Positions 1-7,444 of a DNA stretch of 20,566 nt are shown one piece after another. The notes below the pieces were generated by a model. That model did not search any database. It saw only the letters and a program-made list of their open reading frames with translations, and had not been told where the DNA came from. Source of the DNA: Baffinella frigidus (taxonomy: Eukaryota; Cryptophyceae; Cryptomonadales; Baffinellaceae); the NCBI GenBank assembly GCA_026770585.1, contig MU646518.1, forward strand, positions 166,275 to 186,840. The letters are read 5' to 3'. The first letter of the stretch is position 1; each line of letters starts with the position of its first letter. Position numbers and translations under genes: made by a program.

Positions 1-20
1 GGGGGGGGGGGGGGGGGGGG
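1..20. repeat. Poly-G tract at window edge
   Basis: Twenty consecutive G residues open the window. With the CT repeat at the other end, this suggests that the contig ends at low-complexity sequence; it may be partly an assembly artefact. Confidence 0.8.
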
Positions 21-64
21 TGAGGAGGCAGAGATTGAGGTCGATCTCATGAGGAAACACGTTT

Positions 65-175
65 AAATTATTGACTTGGATTTAATCAAAATTGCTACAC
101 CCGTGTGCTTTGATATTACCAACACAGATCGTTCTGTGTAGGAAATTTCATTGAACCAAGTTTATTAATTAGAGG
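65..175 (-). mobile_element. MITE-like repeat, copy 1 of 3
   Basis: The reverse complement of this stretch aligns with 15538-15650, and a shorter related copy lies at about 295-360. All three share a core of TGTAG(T/G)AAATTTCA followed by an AT-rich stretch and a GATT(A/C)AA(A/G)TC end. No open frame of interest. It is called mobile-derived because the copies are dispersed and inverted; no clean target-site duplication was found. Confidence 0.5.
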
Positions 176-248
176 TGTTTCCATACGAGATCCGTGGAAC
201 TCTGGGGAGAGGGGGAGGGGGGAGGTGGGGAGTGGGTGGTGGAGGTCG

Positions 249-394
249 ATCTCATAGGAAAACGGTTTTAATTTAGAATATTCTGGTAATGAAATGTACC
301 ACACATAGCAATTTCTACTAGAAATATTAAAGCATTCGTGTAGTGGTTTTGGTTGAGTCCAAAGGTTTAAATTAAAACCGTTTTGTTATGAGAC
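249..394. mobile_element. TIR element with AT-rich arms
   Basis: The left arm (ATCTCATAGGAAAACGG then TTTTAATTTA) is matched by the reverse complement on the right (TAAATTAAAACCG, then TTTTGTTATGAGA). A similar left arm also occurs at 45-70. Both ends are flanked by G-rich low-complexity DNA. It has the size and structure of a non-autonomous DNA transposon and encodes nothing visible. Confidence 0.55.
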
Positions 395-463
395 CCCTGG
401 GAGGGGGTGAGGGGTGGGCTACTTTAGACGTGACCGGGAGCAATCATAAGTTGACACAAGGGG

Positions 464-489
464 AGAATGTACAGGATCCTGTACATTCT
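464..489. repeat. Perfect 26-bp palindrome
   Basis: AGAATGTACAGGA is followed directly by its reverse complement, with a BamHI-type GGATCC at the centre. It is isolated, with no longer arms evident. Confidence 0.8.
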
Positions 490-573
490 GCCAAAAGTTG
501 ACTCACGCCTGCTGATGAGGTGACTTTTGCAAGTGACCACCCTCAGGTCCAGCGTAGGGGGGTGAGGGGACGG

Positions 574-681
574 GATTGCGGTGTAGGGATGAGGGTCGAG
601 GGTACGTGGGATTGCGGTGTAGGGATGAGGGTCGAGGGTACGTGGGATTGCGGTGTAGGGATGAGGGTCGAGGGTACGTGG
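574..681. repeat. 36-nt minisatellite, three units
   Basis: Three consecutive near-identical units begin with GATTGCGGTGTAGGGATGAG. Because 36 is a multiple of three, all frames stay open through the array, which produces several spurious long open frames on both strands. It directly adjoins the TG microsatellite. Confidence 0.9.
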
Positions 682-690
682 CGGAGGGTG

Positions 691-691
<1 letters not shown>

Positions 692-758
<67 letters not shown>
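692..758. repeat. (TG)n microsatellite
   Basis: About 32 uninterrupted TG dinucleotides. Open frames reading Cys-Val or Thr-His repeats through it are artefacts. Confidence 0.97.
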
Positions 759-1022
759 CTGCGGATTTTGACTGCTGCGCTTGTCCGGGAACTCACCACC
801 CCTCACGGAGTCTAGCCTGGAGAACCACCAAGCCAGGCTCTCGGGTAGGGTGTTCCAGGCGCGTTCTTGGAGCCATTGGCGCGTTCTTAGAGCCGTTTTC
901 TGGTGAAGATGACTTTTGAATGCCGTTTTCCCTCAAAAAATGACTTTTGAATACCCCCCCCTCCAGCCCTGCGTGGCCCACACCGCCGCGGACCCCCGCG
1001 GGGACACGGACCGGCCCTCGCG

Positions 1023-1170
1023 ATTTCATCTCGGACCATACCAGAATCTGTCCTGATGAAAAGGCATGCGATAGCATCATTTGATGCCTAAAATAGCGTA
1101 TACACCCTTACCTTCCGCGTGGGGAGCCTAAGATAGTGGGACAGATTCTGTCCTGGTCCGAAATTAGATT
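1023..1170 (+). mobile_element. TIR element family 1, copy A
   Basis: About 148 bp with imperfect TIRs. The left end reads ATTTCATCTCGGACCA.ACCAGA. The right end is its complement, ending GGTCCGAAATTAGATT. An internal TGATGCCTAAAATAGC is shared with the inverted copy at 2371-2517. No coding capacity; typical MITE size. Confidence 0.75.
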
Positions 1171-1299
1171 GCACGTGTCCTGTCGTGTGTGTCAAGCAAC
1201 CCCCCCTGCCATCGACATTCTGGCAACCCCCATTGATAGGGGGGGTTCCCGGAAACCCCCGCACCCCCGAGCAGGCCACCAGCCACCCGGTACGTGCTG

Positions 1300-1440
1300 A
1301 CTACATATAGAGCCTATAAGTACATATATAGAGCCTACATATATATATATATAGCCTATAAGTACATATAGAGCCTATAAGTATATAGAGCCTATAAGTA
1401 CATATATTGCCGACAAGTACATATAGTGTCGACGAGTAGA
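1300..1440. repeat. Degenerate 19-bp tandem repeat
   Basis: Repeated TACATATAGAGCCTATAAG units, about six copies, with an AT dinucleotide expansion in the middle and diverged units at the right end (CCGACAAGTACATATA). No coding meaning is evident. Confidence 0.8.
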
Positions 1441-1490
1441 TGTGTAGTGCTGACTTGAAGAAGTTGGCTCCACCAGACACCTGAGGTGTA

Positions 1491-1661
1491 GAGCGCTGTG
1501 CAGAGAAGTTGGCCACTGGGAAATGGGAAAATGGGAAAATTGGAGCCATTTTGTCCACTTTTGAGAAATTCATGGTGCTAAATTTCTCGAAAGTTGACAA
1601 AATGGCTCCAATTTCTCGATTTTCCATTATTTCCCGTGGCCAACTTCTCTGCACGGCGCTC
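1491..1661. mobile_element. Long hairpin element (about 75-bp arms)
   Basis: A near-perfect inverted repeat spans the whole element. The left arm starts GAGCGCTGTGCAGAGAAGTT and the right arm ends AACTTCTCTGCACGGCGCTC. A short loop around 1570-1580 (ATTCATGGTGC) separates the arms. This is a fold-back MITE-like structure; open frames on either strand merely mirror each other. Confidence 0.85.
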
Positions 1662-1693
1662 TATTCCGCCTGTAGTAAATGTCACCAGAGGAA

Positions 1694-1905
1694 CCACTCG
1701 AGGCTAGAAATGAGGCTATTTTAAAACAGGGATTCGTTTACAAGTGAAGGGGGGAAAAGAGGTTTGTAGTAATTTTCACACAAATAGGGGCGTTTGGTCA
1801 CGTTGCGGGCAGAATTCCGCCCGCAACGTGACCACGCCTGCCCGTGACTGGTACCAAATTCAACAACCCCACACTCAAAAGAGTCTCATTTCTAGCCTCG
1901 AGTGG
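1694..1905 (+). mobile_element. TIR element family A, copy 1
   Basis: TIR CCACTCGAGGCTAGAA at both ends, subterminal TTTTAAAACAGGGATT, and a perfect central hairpin whose arms read GGTCACGTTGCGGGC. The inverted homologue is at 6252-6455. No coding capacity. Confidence 0.85.
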
Positions 1906-1987
1906 TAAACCCTGGGAGTTCGCCGCCTGGTAAAAAAGCCTTTTCTTCCTCAACTCGGGCTCACTGCAGGAGCCTGGTGGGGGATAA

Positions 1988-2161
1988 TGCCAAAAGCTTC
2001 CGCCAGCGGGCCCCCAGGTGGTCCGCTGGCGAGGGACTTAGAGGCTCTAAAACAGTTTTAAAAGCAATTTCAGGGCTTTTAAAATCCTAAAATGTTTTCC
2101 ATTGTAAAGTTTGTACGGAGTCGCGTCCAGATAAGGGGTTCGCTGGCGAAAGCTTTTTGCA
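1988..2161. mobile_element. Possible TIR element
   Basis: Left end TGCCAAAAGCTTCCGCCAGC and right end GCTGGCGAAAGCTTTTTGCA are reverse complements with one or two mismatches. The interior holds a second small inverted repeat around TTTTAAAAGC. It is single-copy in this window, so assignment rests on structure only. Confidence 0.5.
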
Positions 2162-2370
2162 TGAGGGACATGCACCAGCCCTCGCACGTGCACTTGCCCT
2201 GTCGTTTGTGGCTGGCAGATTGGTAGGGGGCCCAGAAATCGGCAATGGTCCACTGTACAACAAATCCGCGCTCTGCCTCACTCGGGTTGGCTGGCGATTC
2301 TCAAGTTGACATGCTGGGTTCGCGGTACAACTCCGTCAACTTTGGAGCGGAAAAGAGCTCGGGCTCACGA

Positions 2371-2517
2371 AATTTAATTTCGGACCAAGACAGAATCTGT
2401 CCCACTATCTTAGGCTCCCCACGCAGAAGGTAAGGGTGTATATGCTATTTTAGGCATCAAATGATGCTATCTTATTCTTTTTATCAGGACAGATTCTGGT
2501 ACGGTCCGAGATGAAAT
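2371..2517 (-). mobile_element. TIR element family 1, copy B
   Basis: Inverted, diverged copy of 1023-1170: the same terminal AATT.AATTTCGGACCA and the same internal CACTATCTTAGGCTCC and GGCATCAAATGATGCTA. Length 147 bp against 148 bp in copy A. Confidence 0.8.
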
Positions 2518-2534
2518 TGGTGCGACCAATTTCT

Positions 2535-2715
2535 TCGCGAACCTGAATAGATTCAATTTCGGGAACTGTCCTTCTAAACGATTCTTGGTACAGATCCAGA
2601 TATTTCAATCTAAAGCCCTAAAAGTATGAATATTTTAAAGCCCTAAAAGTTCTTGGTATAAATCTTCGTTGAGAAGGACATCCCCGAAATTGAATGTATT
2701 CAGGTCCGGGATGAA
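2535..2715 (-). mobile_element. TIR element family E, copy 1
   Basis: Inverted repeat with outer arms around CCTGAATA.ATTCAATTTC and internal GTCCTTCTAAACGATTCTTG. Related in inverted orientation to 6018-6184, which shares GTCCTTCTAAACGA, TTTAGGGCTTTAAAATA and TACCAAGAA. A minus open frame at 2850-2635 runs through it and is not considered a gene. Confidence 0.6.
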
Positions 2716-2768
2716 GTCAGACTGAGGCAGAGCTAGGTATCCGACAGACCCAAACGAGGCCATTACGA

Positions 2769-2917
2769 CCACGCCAGGGTGGAGGAGGGTGTCGATTTTT
2801 TCAAACCCTTTCTGACAAGGTTCTCCACTTGTGAAAACCACTGCCTTCAAGGGGAATTGACTTTTGGGCCAAAAGTCGACAAAAGTTTTGGCGACCCCTT
2901 CGAAGACTCTGGCGTGG
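2769..2917. mobile_element. TIR element family C, copy 1 (CCACGCCAG ends)
   Basis: Ends read CCACGCCAG and CTGGCGTGG. The interior TCGATTTTTTCAAACCC is shared, inverted, with 5301-5426. Another copy with the same ends is at 7445-7570. About 150 bp, non-coding. Confidence 0.7.
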
Positions 2918-2963
2918 GAACACCCCCCGCCCCTAGGTTACCCGCTCTTAGGAATAGCCCTGC

Positions 2964-3068
2964 CGTGAACCCTCAACCCTACACCCTGAACCCTACACCC
3001 CAAATCCTCAACCCTCCACCCTCAACCCTGAACTCTGAACTCTGAACCCTGATCCCTGAACCCTACAC
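2964..3068 (-). repeat. Degenerate telomere-like C-rich tract
   Basis: Repeats of ACCCTGAACCCTACACCC type, related to CCCTAAA telomere units but heavily diverged. It ends directly at the exon-like fragment 3074-3144; a second short tract resumes at 3155-3205. Confidence 0.75.
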
Positions 3069-3073
3069 TACGC

Positions 3074-3144
3074 GAAGACGGGCCGAGGTAGGCGGTGACG
3101 AACCCCTCTGGCATCTTCATGTCGAGCTCGGCGATGATGTCAAC
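3074..3144 (-). pseudogene. Duplicated fragment of TyrRS-like exon 2
   Basis: This minus-strand stretch aligns over about 70 bp, at roughly 85% identity by eye, with exon 2 of the TyrRS-like gene at 3610-3668. Its translation reads AELDMKMPEGFVTAYLG, against AELDKKMSEGVVTAYLG in the exon. Homology starts near the middle of the exon, stops a few bases past the donor position (GGC here, GGT there), and lacks the ERGFVHSCTN part and an acceptor AG. It is sandwiched between two telomere-like tracts. It is most simply a non-functional duplicate; an alternative exon is conceivable but the missing 5' half argues against it. Confidence 0.6.
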
Positions 3145-3154
3145 AACAAATCGT

Positions 3155-3205
3155 ACACCCTAAACCCCAAGCCACAAATCCTCAACCCTGAACCCTAACC
3201 ACAAC
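3155..3205 (-). repeat. Short telomere-like tract
   Basis: ACACCCTAAACCCCAAGCC followed by CCTGAACCCTAACCACAACC, a continuation of the tract that ends at 3068. The sequence from 3205 to about 3600 holds only AT-rich DNA with a small inverted repeat (AATAGTCGAATTCGACTATT at 3321-3340) and no recognisable gene. Confidence 0.65.
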
Positions 3206-3320
3206 CACGCAAGAGTGTAGGGCTGACCTGGGAAAACAAGCCAGTTCACACGGAATTTGTAACAACTTTCCGAAATTTCGATTTTTCTGTGGGAAGAATG
3301 TCCACTTATGAACTTAAGAA

Positions 3321-3340
3321 ATAGTCGAATTCGACTATTT
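3321..3340. repeat. Perfect 20-bp palindrome
   Basis: AATAGTCGAATTCGACTATT is self-complementary. It lies in otherwise featureless AT-rich DNA; function unknown. Confidence 0.7.
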
Positions 3341-3609
3341 CTCCTGTGGGCCACTCTGCCCTAGAATCTTGCGTGGAAGACGGTCGCCTGGTGTCCACCC
3401 TGGAGGGGACTTGCGGCCAATCCCGAATAACCCTTTATCGCAAAAGTTGACATGATGTATACCACTAAAATACATATTAGACCTTTTTGTACCAGATTCA
3501 TTCATCACGGGGGACTCAGATCGTGAGTCCATCCCCTTGAAAATCGTGAAGTTGACTTAAGAATACTTCTGGGTCCGCTCCAGGGCGGAGTAACACAGTG
3601 AGGACGGAC

Positions 3610-3691
3610 CGAGGTAGGCGGTGACGACACCCTCTGACATCTTCTTGTCGAGCTCAGCGATGTTGGTGCACGAGTGCACGAACCCGCGCTC
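3610..3691 (-). CDS. Organellar tyrosyl-tRNA synthetase-like, exon 2
   Basis: Reads ERGFVHSCTN, then IAELDKKMSEGVVTAYL, plus the first base of a Gly codon. It follows GCGGCAG (acceptor) and is followed by GTCCG (donor), giving 82 nt ending in phase 1. The pattern matches the N-terminal segment of bacterial/organellar TyrRS: RGF(I/V)HQCT(D/N), then (T)AY(I/L)G just before the FDPTADSLHVG active-site region. The family charges tRNA-Tyr with tyrosine in the organelle. The following exon, expected to begin with the rest of Gly-Phe-Asp and contain the HIGH-type HVGH motif, was not found at 1-3600. Either the intron runs past the window or the gene is truncated. Family assignment rests on one short segment plus the plastid presequence in exon 1. 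Confidence 0.6.
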
Positions 3692-3935
3692 CTGCCGCAC
3701 ACCCTTCTCGTCACCATCTCATCTCGTCACAATCTCTGCTTCTCGTCACAATCTCTCAATCCTCCCGTGCTGGTCTTCCTCGGCCACCCTGGCCATGCTC
3801 CCTCGGAATCGGACAGTGCGTCCGGGATAGTATCACGCCAGCGCGTATACACGTGCCCTACCCGCCGCCTACCACGCCAAGCGATCTGCGTACCAGCAGC
3901 CTGATGTCGAGCAGCCACCGAGGGAGGGCGGATGC

Positions 3936-4259
3936 CTGCATGACTTTGACGAAGGAGCTCTTGGCCTCGTACGACTGCACGTCCACGGGCCCCGTCGACA
4001 CCTCAACAACCTCCGCAGCGTCCGTCGCCATCATGCGAACCCCCCCCGTGGCCGCCTGCCGGAGCAGCGGCGCCGCGGCCGCCTGCGGCTTGAGCCACGC
4101 GCCGCCGCCACGGCCGTGCACTCGGGCAGACGAGCCCCAGCGGCGGGCGGAGGCGAGGGCGGAGGCGGGGGCGAACGCGGCGGCGCGCGGAAGGCAGAGA
4201 GAGATCATGACCGGGACGGACAACACGGCGACCGTGCCCGCGGACAGCCTTGAACGCAT
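3936..4259 (-). CDS. Plastid-targeted TyrRS-like protein, exon 1
   Basis: Codons 1-108 from the ATG at 4259. Residues 1-28 form a signal peptide with a hydrophobic core (TVAVLSVPVMISLCLPR). AAAFAP follows, the Phe-containing cleavage motif of bipartite plastid presequences in algae with complex red plastids, then an Ala/Arg/Ser-rich, acid-poor transit peptide to about residue 75. The mature part, SYEAKSSFVKVMQ, joins in frame to ERGF of exon 2, as expected for the TyrRS N-terminus. The junction would be CAG|GCATCC at 3936/3935, a GC donor, with acceptor CAG at 3694-3692, leaving a 244-bp GC-AG intron. Without splicing the frame runs on to a stop near 3858 with no family similarity. The gene diverges from the 4790 gene; the 530 bp between them presumably hold both promoters. 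Confidence 0.65.
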
Positions 4260-4789
4260 CGATGCGGACTGGAGGCCGTCGTGGCGAAAATGGTACCCTC
4301 AGGTTATGAGCTTCAGATCCAAGGTAGACCGAATCGAGAATGAAGCTTGAGTCATGTTCCTTGATAAGAGGTTCGATATCGAAGCTCTTACCGGGGGAAA
4401 TAGCGCAGGATCCAGCCTCTATTGGATCACCTCGAGAACTGGGCACCTTTCGACCTCGGCGAGAGATGCGGAGAGAGAGGTCCTCCTCCACCCCCCCTCC
4501 CTGAGACCTTGACCGCGGAGCCCTGGACACGCTTCCGCCCCAGCGACCAGCATTCTGCTTCGAGCCTCAACACTCCCTGCGGCGACCCCGAACGAAGCTT
4601 CCCCAACCTAAATTTAAAGTGACCTTTCACCACTACCTCAGCTGTTGGTGGGCTGGCTGGCTGACCGGCTTGCTGGCTGGTGGGCGGGCGGGCTGTTGGT
4701 TGTCTGGCTAGCTGGCCGGCTGGTTAGCGCTCTGCCTTGAGCCTCAAGATCCTCTGGACAGCCCAGGACCCTCAGCACCCCTGAACACC
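4260..4789. promoter_or_regulatory. Intergenic region between divergent genes
   Basis: This stretch separates the minus-strand TyrRS-like gene from the plus-strand gene at 4790. No TATA box or other firm element is visible. From 4640 to 4730 it is a degenerate (GGCTGGCT)-type repeat. Two short related segments, CGAGCCTCAACACTCC and TGAGCCTCAAGATCC, occur at 4561 and 4739. The long minus-strand open frames crossing it look like composition artefacts. Promoter activity in both directions is inferred from gene orientation only. Confidence 0.35.
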
Positions 4790-5093
4790 ATGACTGGCAC
4801 TGACCCTCCCGACCCGCCCAGCAGCAGGTGGCTTGCGCTGCCGCTGCTCGTCCTCGCGGGCGTCGCAGCCGCGTTCCTCGCTGTGCCGCGCGCCGCGCCC
4901 TCTGAGCTTCTCCCACTCCCCGATCCCAACGTGATCAACTACCCGGGCACGCGGCTGGAGTGGCCGAACCCAGACTTCGAGCCGACCGGCGGCTACCCCC
5001 GCACGACGTTCGAGGCCCGCCGCTCGCGCATGATGGCGCTCACGGAAGACGGCGCGCTCCCGCTTCCGGACCCTTCAAAGGTCAACTGGCAAG
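4790..5093 (+). CDS. Unrecognised repeat protein with N-terminal membrane anchor, exon 1
   Basis: The ATG at 4790 has a favourable CACC context. Residues 14-34 (WLALPLLVLAGVAAAFLAV) are a membrane segment or signal anchor. A repeat unit starts at LPLPDPNVINYPG and runs through TRLEWPNPDFEPTGG and YPRTTFEARRSRMMAL. A second unit begins with LPLPDPSKVNWQ just before a donor, CAAG|GTCGGC. The exon is 304 nt and ends in phase 1. The continuation is found in frame at 7025 and 8551. I do not recognise the family; the Pro-rich module resembles no domain I can name. An alternative donor, AAAG|GTCAAC at 5080, would lose the repeat symmetry. Reading past 5093 enters a CT microsatellite and is not coding. 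Confidence 0.65.
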
Positions 5094-5122
5094 GTCGGCG
5101 GCCAGCTGCCCCTCGAAGCAGA

Positions 5123-5127
<5 letters not shown>

Positions 5128-5169
<42 letters not shown>

Positions 5170-5190
5170 CGCGCGCGCGCTCTATCTCTC
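5128..5190. repeat. (CT)n microsatellite
   Basis: About 20 CT units, then GGCGCGCGCGCGC and a further short CT run. It lies just inside the proposed intron 1. Ser-Leu repeat frames through it are artefacts. Confidence 0.95.
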
Positions 5191-5300
5191 TCTACTCCTG
5201 CCGGCGCCGCTGTCCCTGGCTTTGGCCTGGAATTAGGGTTGCACTCGCCCGCAACGTCCGCAGACCTTTCTCAGAGAGTCCCACGACTGTTGACCACTCA

Positions 5301-5426
5301 CCACGCCAGATTCTTGTCAGGTGTTGCCAAAAGTCAATTTCTCCTCCAGGCAGTGGTTGTCGAAAGTTGAAACCCGTATCCACATACGGTTTCAAAAAAT
5401 CAACACCCTCCTCCACTCTGGCGTGG
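5301..5426. mobile_element. TIR element family C, copy 2
   Basis: CCACGCCAGA...TCTGGCGTGG ends, with interior shared in inverted orientation with 2769-2917 (TTTCAAAAAATC, CACCCTCCTCCA). About 126 bp. Confidence 0.7.
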
Positions 5427-5490
5427 CACACCTTCCCCCGGTGCCGAAGCTAGGCCCGGTTGAGTTTCCATCCCCCGTTAAAGCGATGCC

Positions 5491-5688
5491 GGGAAATGTT
5501 GGCCGCTTTTCCGTTTGCTGATTTCCCGGTTTGCCGGTGTTACAAGTCCCTGTATTGTTTTAAAGCCGTACCAGGAACAGGATGATCACAGGATTAGTAC
5601 CAGGCGCGTCCATTTTACATTTGTAAAATGGACTTTTACAACGGGCAAACCGGCAAACCGGCAACCCGAAAAGCGGCAAACATTTACC
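5491..5688 (+). mobile_element. TIR element family D, copy 1
   Basis: 198 bp, with ends GGGAAATGTTGGCCGCTTTT and AAAAGCGGCAAACATTTACC and repeated CCGGCAAA motifs inside each arm. The inverted copy at 16731-16928 has the same length and I count two differences. The homology of one flank (TGTAGAGCGACT) extends beyond this core. An open frame (MLISRFAG...) conserved between the copies is explained by their near identity and lacks a family match. Confidence 0.85.
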
Positions 5689-6017
5689 ATTTTAGTCGCT
5701 CTACAAACCCTGCCAGGTCCAGTCCCACGCCAGCCACGCCATGTCACAAGCGGGAATTTCACACGCAACGTTCCGCGCTAAAAGTGTTTCGTGGTACAAA
5801 AAAACATTGTAGCGCCCACGAAGGGCTCCAATTCCCAACACTTTTGGCGTGTTTCCCTGGCGGGCATCAACTTTGCCCGTAGATGGTGTGGTAAAATGAC
5901 AATCCGACTTATGACCTGGCGGGGACTGCTGGATGGGGTAGCTCCCTTTGGGGACGCCACTGTTGGCGTTCAGCTACCCCGACAGTAAACAATCCCCCTT
6001 ATTCCGCCCGATGAATT
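5689..6017. other. Intronic stretch with two small inverted repeats
   Basis: No gene seen. GTAGCTCCCTTTGGGG and its surroundings near 5938-5984 form an imperfect hairpin between two GGGGTAGC/GCTACCCC arms. Near 5795-5825 a GTAGCGCCCACGAAGG arm lies close to a GTGTTTCGTGG. The motif CAAAAACATTGTAGCGCC is not repeated elsewhere in the window. Confidence 0.4.
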
Positions 6018-6184
6018 TAGTCCCAGCACCAAATATAATTAATCTCAGGAATGTCCTTCTAAACGAATATTTGTACCAAGAACTTGTAGGGTTTTACAAT
6101 ATTCGTACTTTTAGGGCTTTAAAATATCTGGATTTGTACCAAGAATCGTTTAGAAGGACAGTTCCAAGATTAATTATGTAAATG
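6018..6184 (+). mobile_element. TIR element family E, copy 2
   Basis: ATAATTAATCT...AGATTAATTAT ends, with inner arms GTCCTTCTAAACGA and TCGTTTAGAAGGAC. Diverged inverted relative of 2535-2715. Confidence 0.65.
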
Positions 6185-6251
6185 GATCGCGATGAAATTG
6201 ACTCCCTTCCAAGAATCTGGCGCGGTCAACCGTCGCGCGGGAGACTCTGCA

Positions 6252-6455
6252 CCACTCGAGGCTGAAAGAGGGAGCATTTTAAATGTTGGGTTGTTATTTA
6301 GTACCAGTCACGGGCAGGTTTGGTCACGTATCTGGGGAAATTCCCCCAGATACGTGACCAAACGCCCCTATTTGTGTACAATTTACTACACATATTTTTT
6401 TTTACTTGTAAAAGAATCCCTGTTTTAAAATAGTCACACTTCTAGCCTCGAGTGG
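6252..6455 (-). mobile_element. TIR element family A, copy 2
   Basis: CCACTCGAGGCT...TAGCCTCGAGTGG ends, with interior TTAGTACCAGTCACGGGCAG and CCCCTATTTGTGT shared, inverted, with 1694-1905. The central perfect hairpin has a different arm sequence (CACGTATCTGGGG) from copy 1. A 24-bp direct repeat (starting GGTCAACCGTCGCGCG) borders it at 6224-6247 and 6454-6477. Confidence 0.85.
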
Positions 6456-6667
6456 TCAACCGTCGCGCGGGAGACTCACCACGCCAGGTCATTAGATCGA
6501 ATTTCAGATAAAATTATGGTTTTAAATTTTGTACCCGGATCCGAAATTCGGAGTGACAAATTGGACGTGGAAAGGACGAGAAGCTGCCTCTCACGTGGGA
6601 CCGCGCACTCATATAGTACCAGGAAATGAACCGTTGCGTCCTGAAATTCCCAGTAATGACCTGCCGT

Positions 6668-6742
6668 GGATCCCGTAAGTGGCGAGTAGGCTCACACACC
6701 CTACCGTAGGACCCTAGGACCTACCTAGGACCTCTTGGCGGT
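6668..6742 (-). mobile_element. Family H fragment
   Basis: CGTAAGTGGCGAGTAGGC, CCTACCGTAGGACCCTAGGA and CTAGGACCTCTTGGCGG match the family H elements at 8605-8709 and 19014-19144. The far end is missing. Confidence 0.6.
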
Positions 6743-6796
6743 AATTTTTTTCCCCCCGTGGTGAGCCCTGCAGACGAGGCACCCCCGCGCGACCAA

Positions 6797-7012
6797 ACCC
6801 TAAACCCCAGACCCCAAACCCCAAACCCCAAACCACAAACCACAAACCACAAACCACAAACCACAAACCCCGAACCCCAAAACCCAAAACCCAAACCCCA
6901 CACCCCACACCCCACACCCCAAAACCCAAACCCCAGACCCCAAACCCCAAACCCCAAAACCCAAACCCCACACCCCAGACCCCAAACCCCAAACCCCTAA
7001 ATCCCAAACCCC
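6797..7012 (-). repeat. Degenerate telomere-like tract
   Basis: About 30 units of CCCCAAA/CCACAAA/CCCTAAA type. It ends 12 bp before the small exon at 7025 and would serve as a C-rich tract ahead of the acceptor CGTGCAG. Gly-Phe-Trp and Pro-Asn frames through it are artefacts. Confidence 0.85.
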
Positions 7013-7024
7013 TCCCGCGTGCAG

Positions 7025-7066
7025 GCACGCGCCTAGAGTGGCCGAACCCTGACTTCGAGCCGACAG
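7025..7066 (+). CDS. Repeat-protein gene, proposed exon 2 (42 nt)
   Basis: Preceded by GTGCAG and followed by GTGGAA. Joined to the phase-1 end of exon 1, it reads G-TRLEWPNPDFEPT with one base left over, which repeats the first unit of exon 1 (GTRLEWPNPDFEPTG) exactly. Codons for R, L, P and T differ from exon 1 only at third positions (CGG/CGC, CTG/CTA, CCA/CCT, ACC/ACA), as expected for a conserved coding repeat. An alternative is a duplicated exon piece from exon 1; continuing in frame into 8551 makes a real exon more likely. Confidence 0.6.
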
Positions 7067-7102
7067 GTGGAACACCCTTCAATCTAATCCCGCCAGGCAT
7101 AT

Positions 7103-7237
7103 GATTTAAATGCTTCGGAGTTCCCCGAATCAACGAAATTTACTACACAATTGGCCAAATCAGTCGCGTCCAGCCTTGGACGTGACCAATTGTGTAGTAA
7201 ATTTCGTTGATTCGGGGAACTCCGGAGCATTTAAATC
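7103..7237. mobile_element. Fold-back hairpin element
   Basis: Arms of about 52 bp: GATTTAAATGCTTCGGAGTT at the left is matched by AACTCCGGAGCATTTAAATC at the right. Each arm carries the recurring TGTGTAGTAAATTTC motif. Loop at 7155-7183. Confidence 0.85.
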
Positions 7238-7444
7238 AAATGCCCAACGGGGTGAAATCTGAACCCCAACCCTCAGGCCCCTGCCACACAGTGGGCTTTG
7301 AGGGTTTCGTTGGGGCCGGAATCCCGGGTGTAACGTGATCAATTCGCTTTGGAAAAATCCTTCGAGTTAGTTGTCTCCAGGCAGGTTGGCTTTTGATGAA
7401 AGGTGCGTAGTCCACCGTGTGGGCACTCGCGGCCGGAACCCTGA

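Larger units (their letters stand above)
5094..7024 (+). other. Proposed intron 1 of the repeat-protein gene
   Basis: Bounded by GTCGGC and GCGTGCAG. Its 1931 bp hold a CT microsatellite, TIR elements of families C, D, E and A, a family H fragment and a telomere-like tract, and no convincing gene. The inference rests on exact frame and repeat-phase agreement of the flanking exons. Confidence 0.55.

Noticed and set aside
503-815. Several open frames on both strands through 574-758
   Set aside because: They are produced by a 36-nt minisatellite and a TG microsatellite with no stops; composition is not protein-like.
1-3540. Remaining TyrRS exons on the minus strand
   Set aside because: Scanned for HVGH and KMSKS-like coding segments; nothing convincing was found.
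4003-4530. Long minus-strand open frame overlapping TyrRS-like exon 1
   Set aside because: High-GC shadow in another frame; Arg/Pro-rich without recognisable features, while the exon 1 frame has signal peptide and AFAP.
5515-5781. Open frame conserved with one at 16904-16680
   Set aside because: Both fall in the nearly identical family D element; conservation is explained by recent copying, and no family is recognised.
6714-7133. Gly-Phe-Trp-rich minus open frame
   Set aside because: It translates the degenerate telomere-like tract; periodic composition only.
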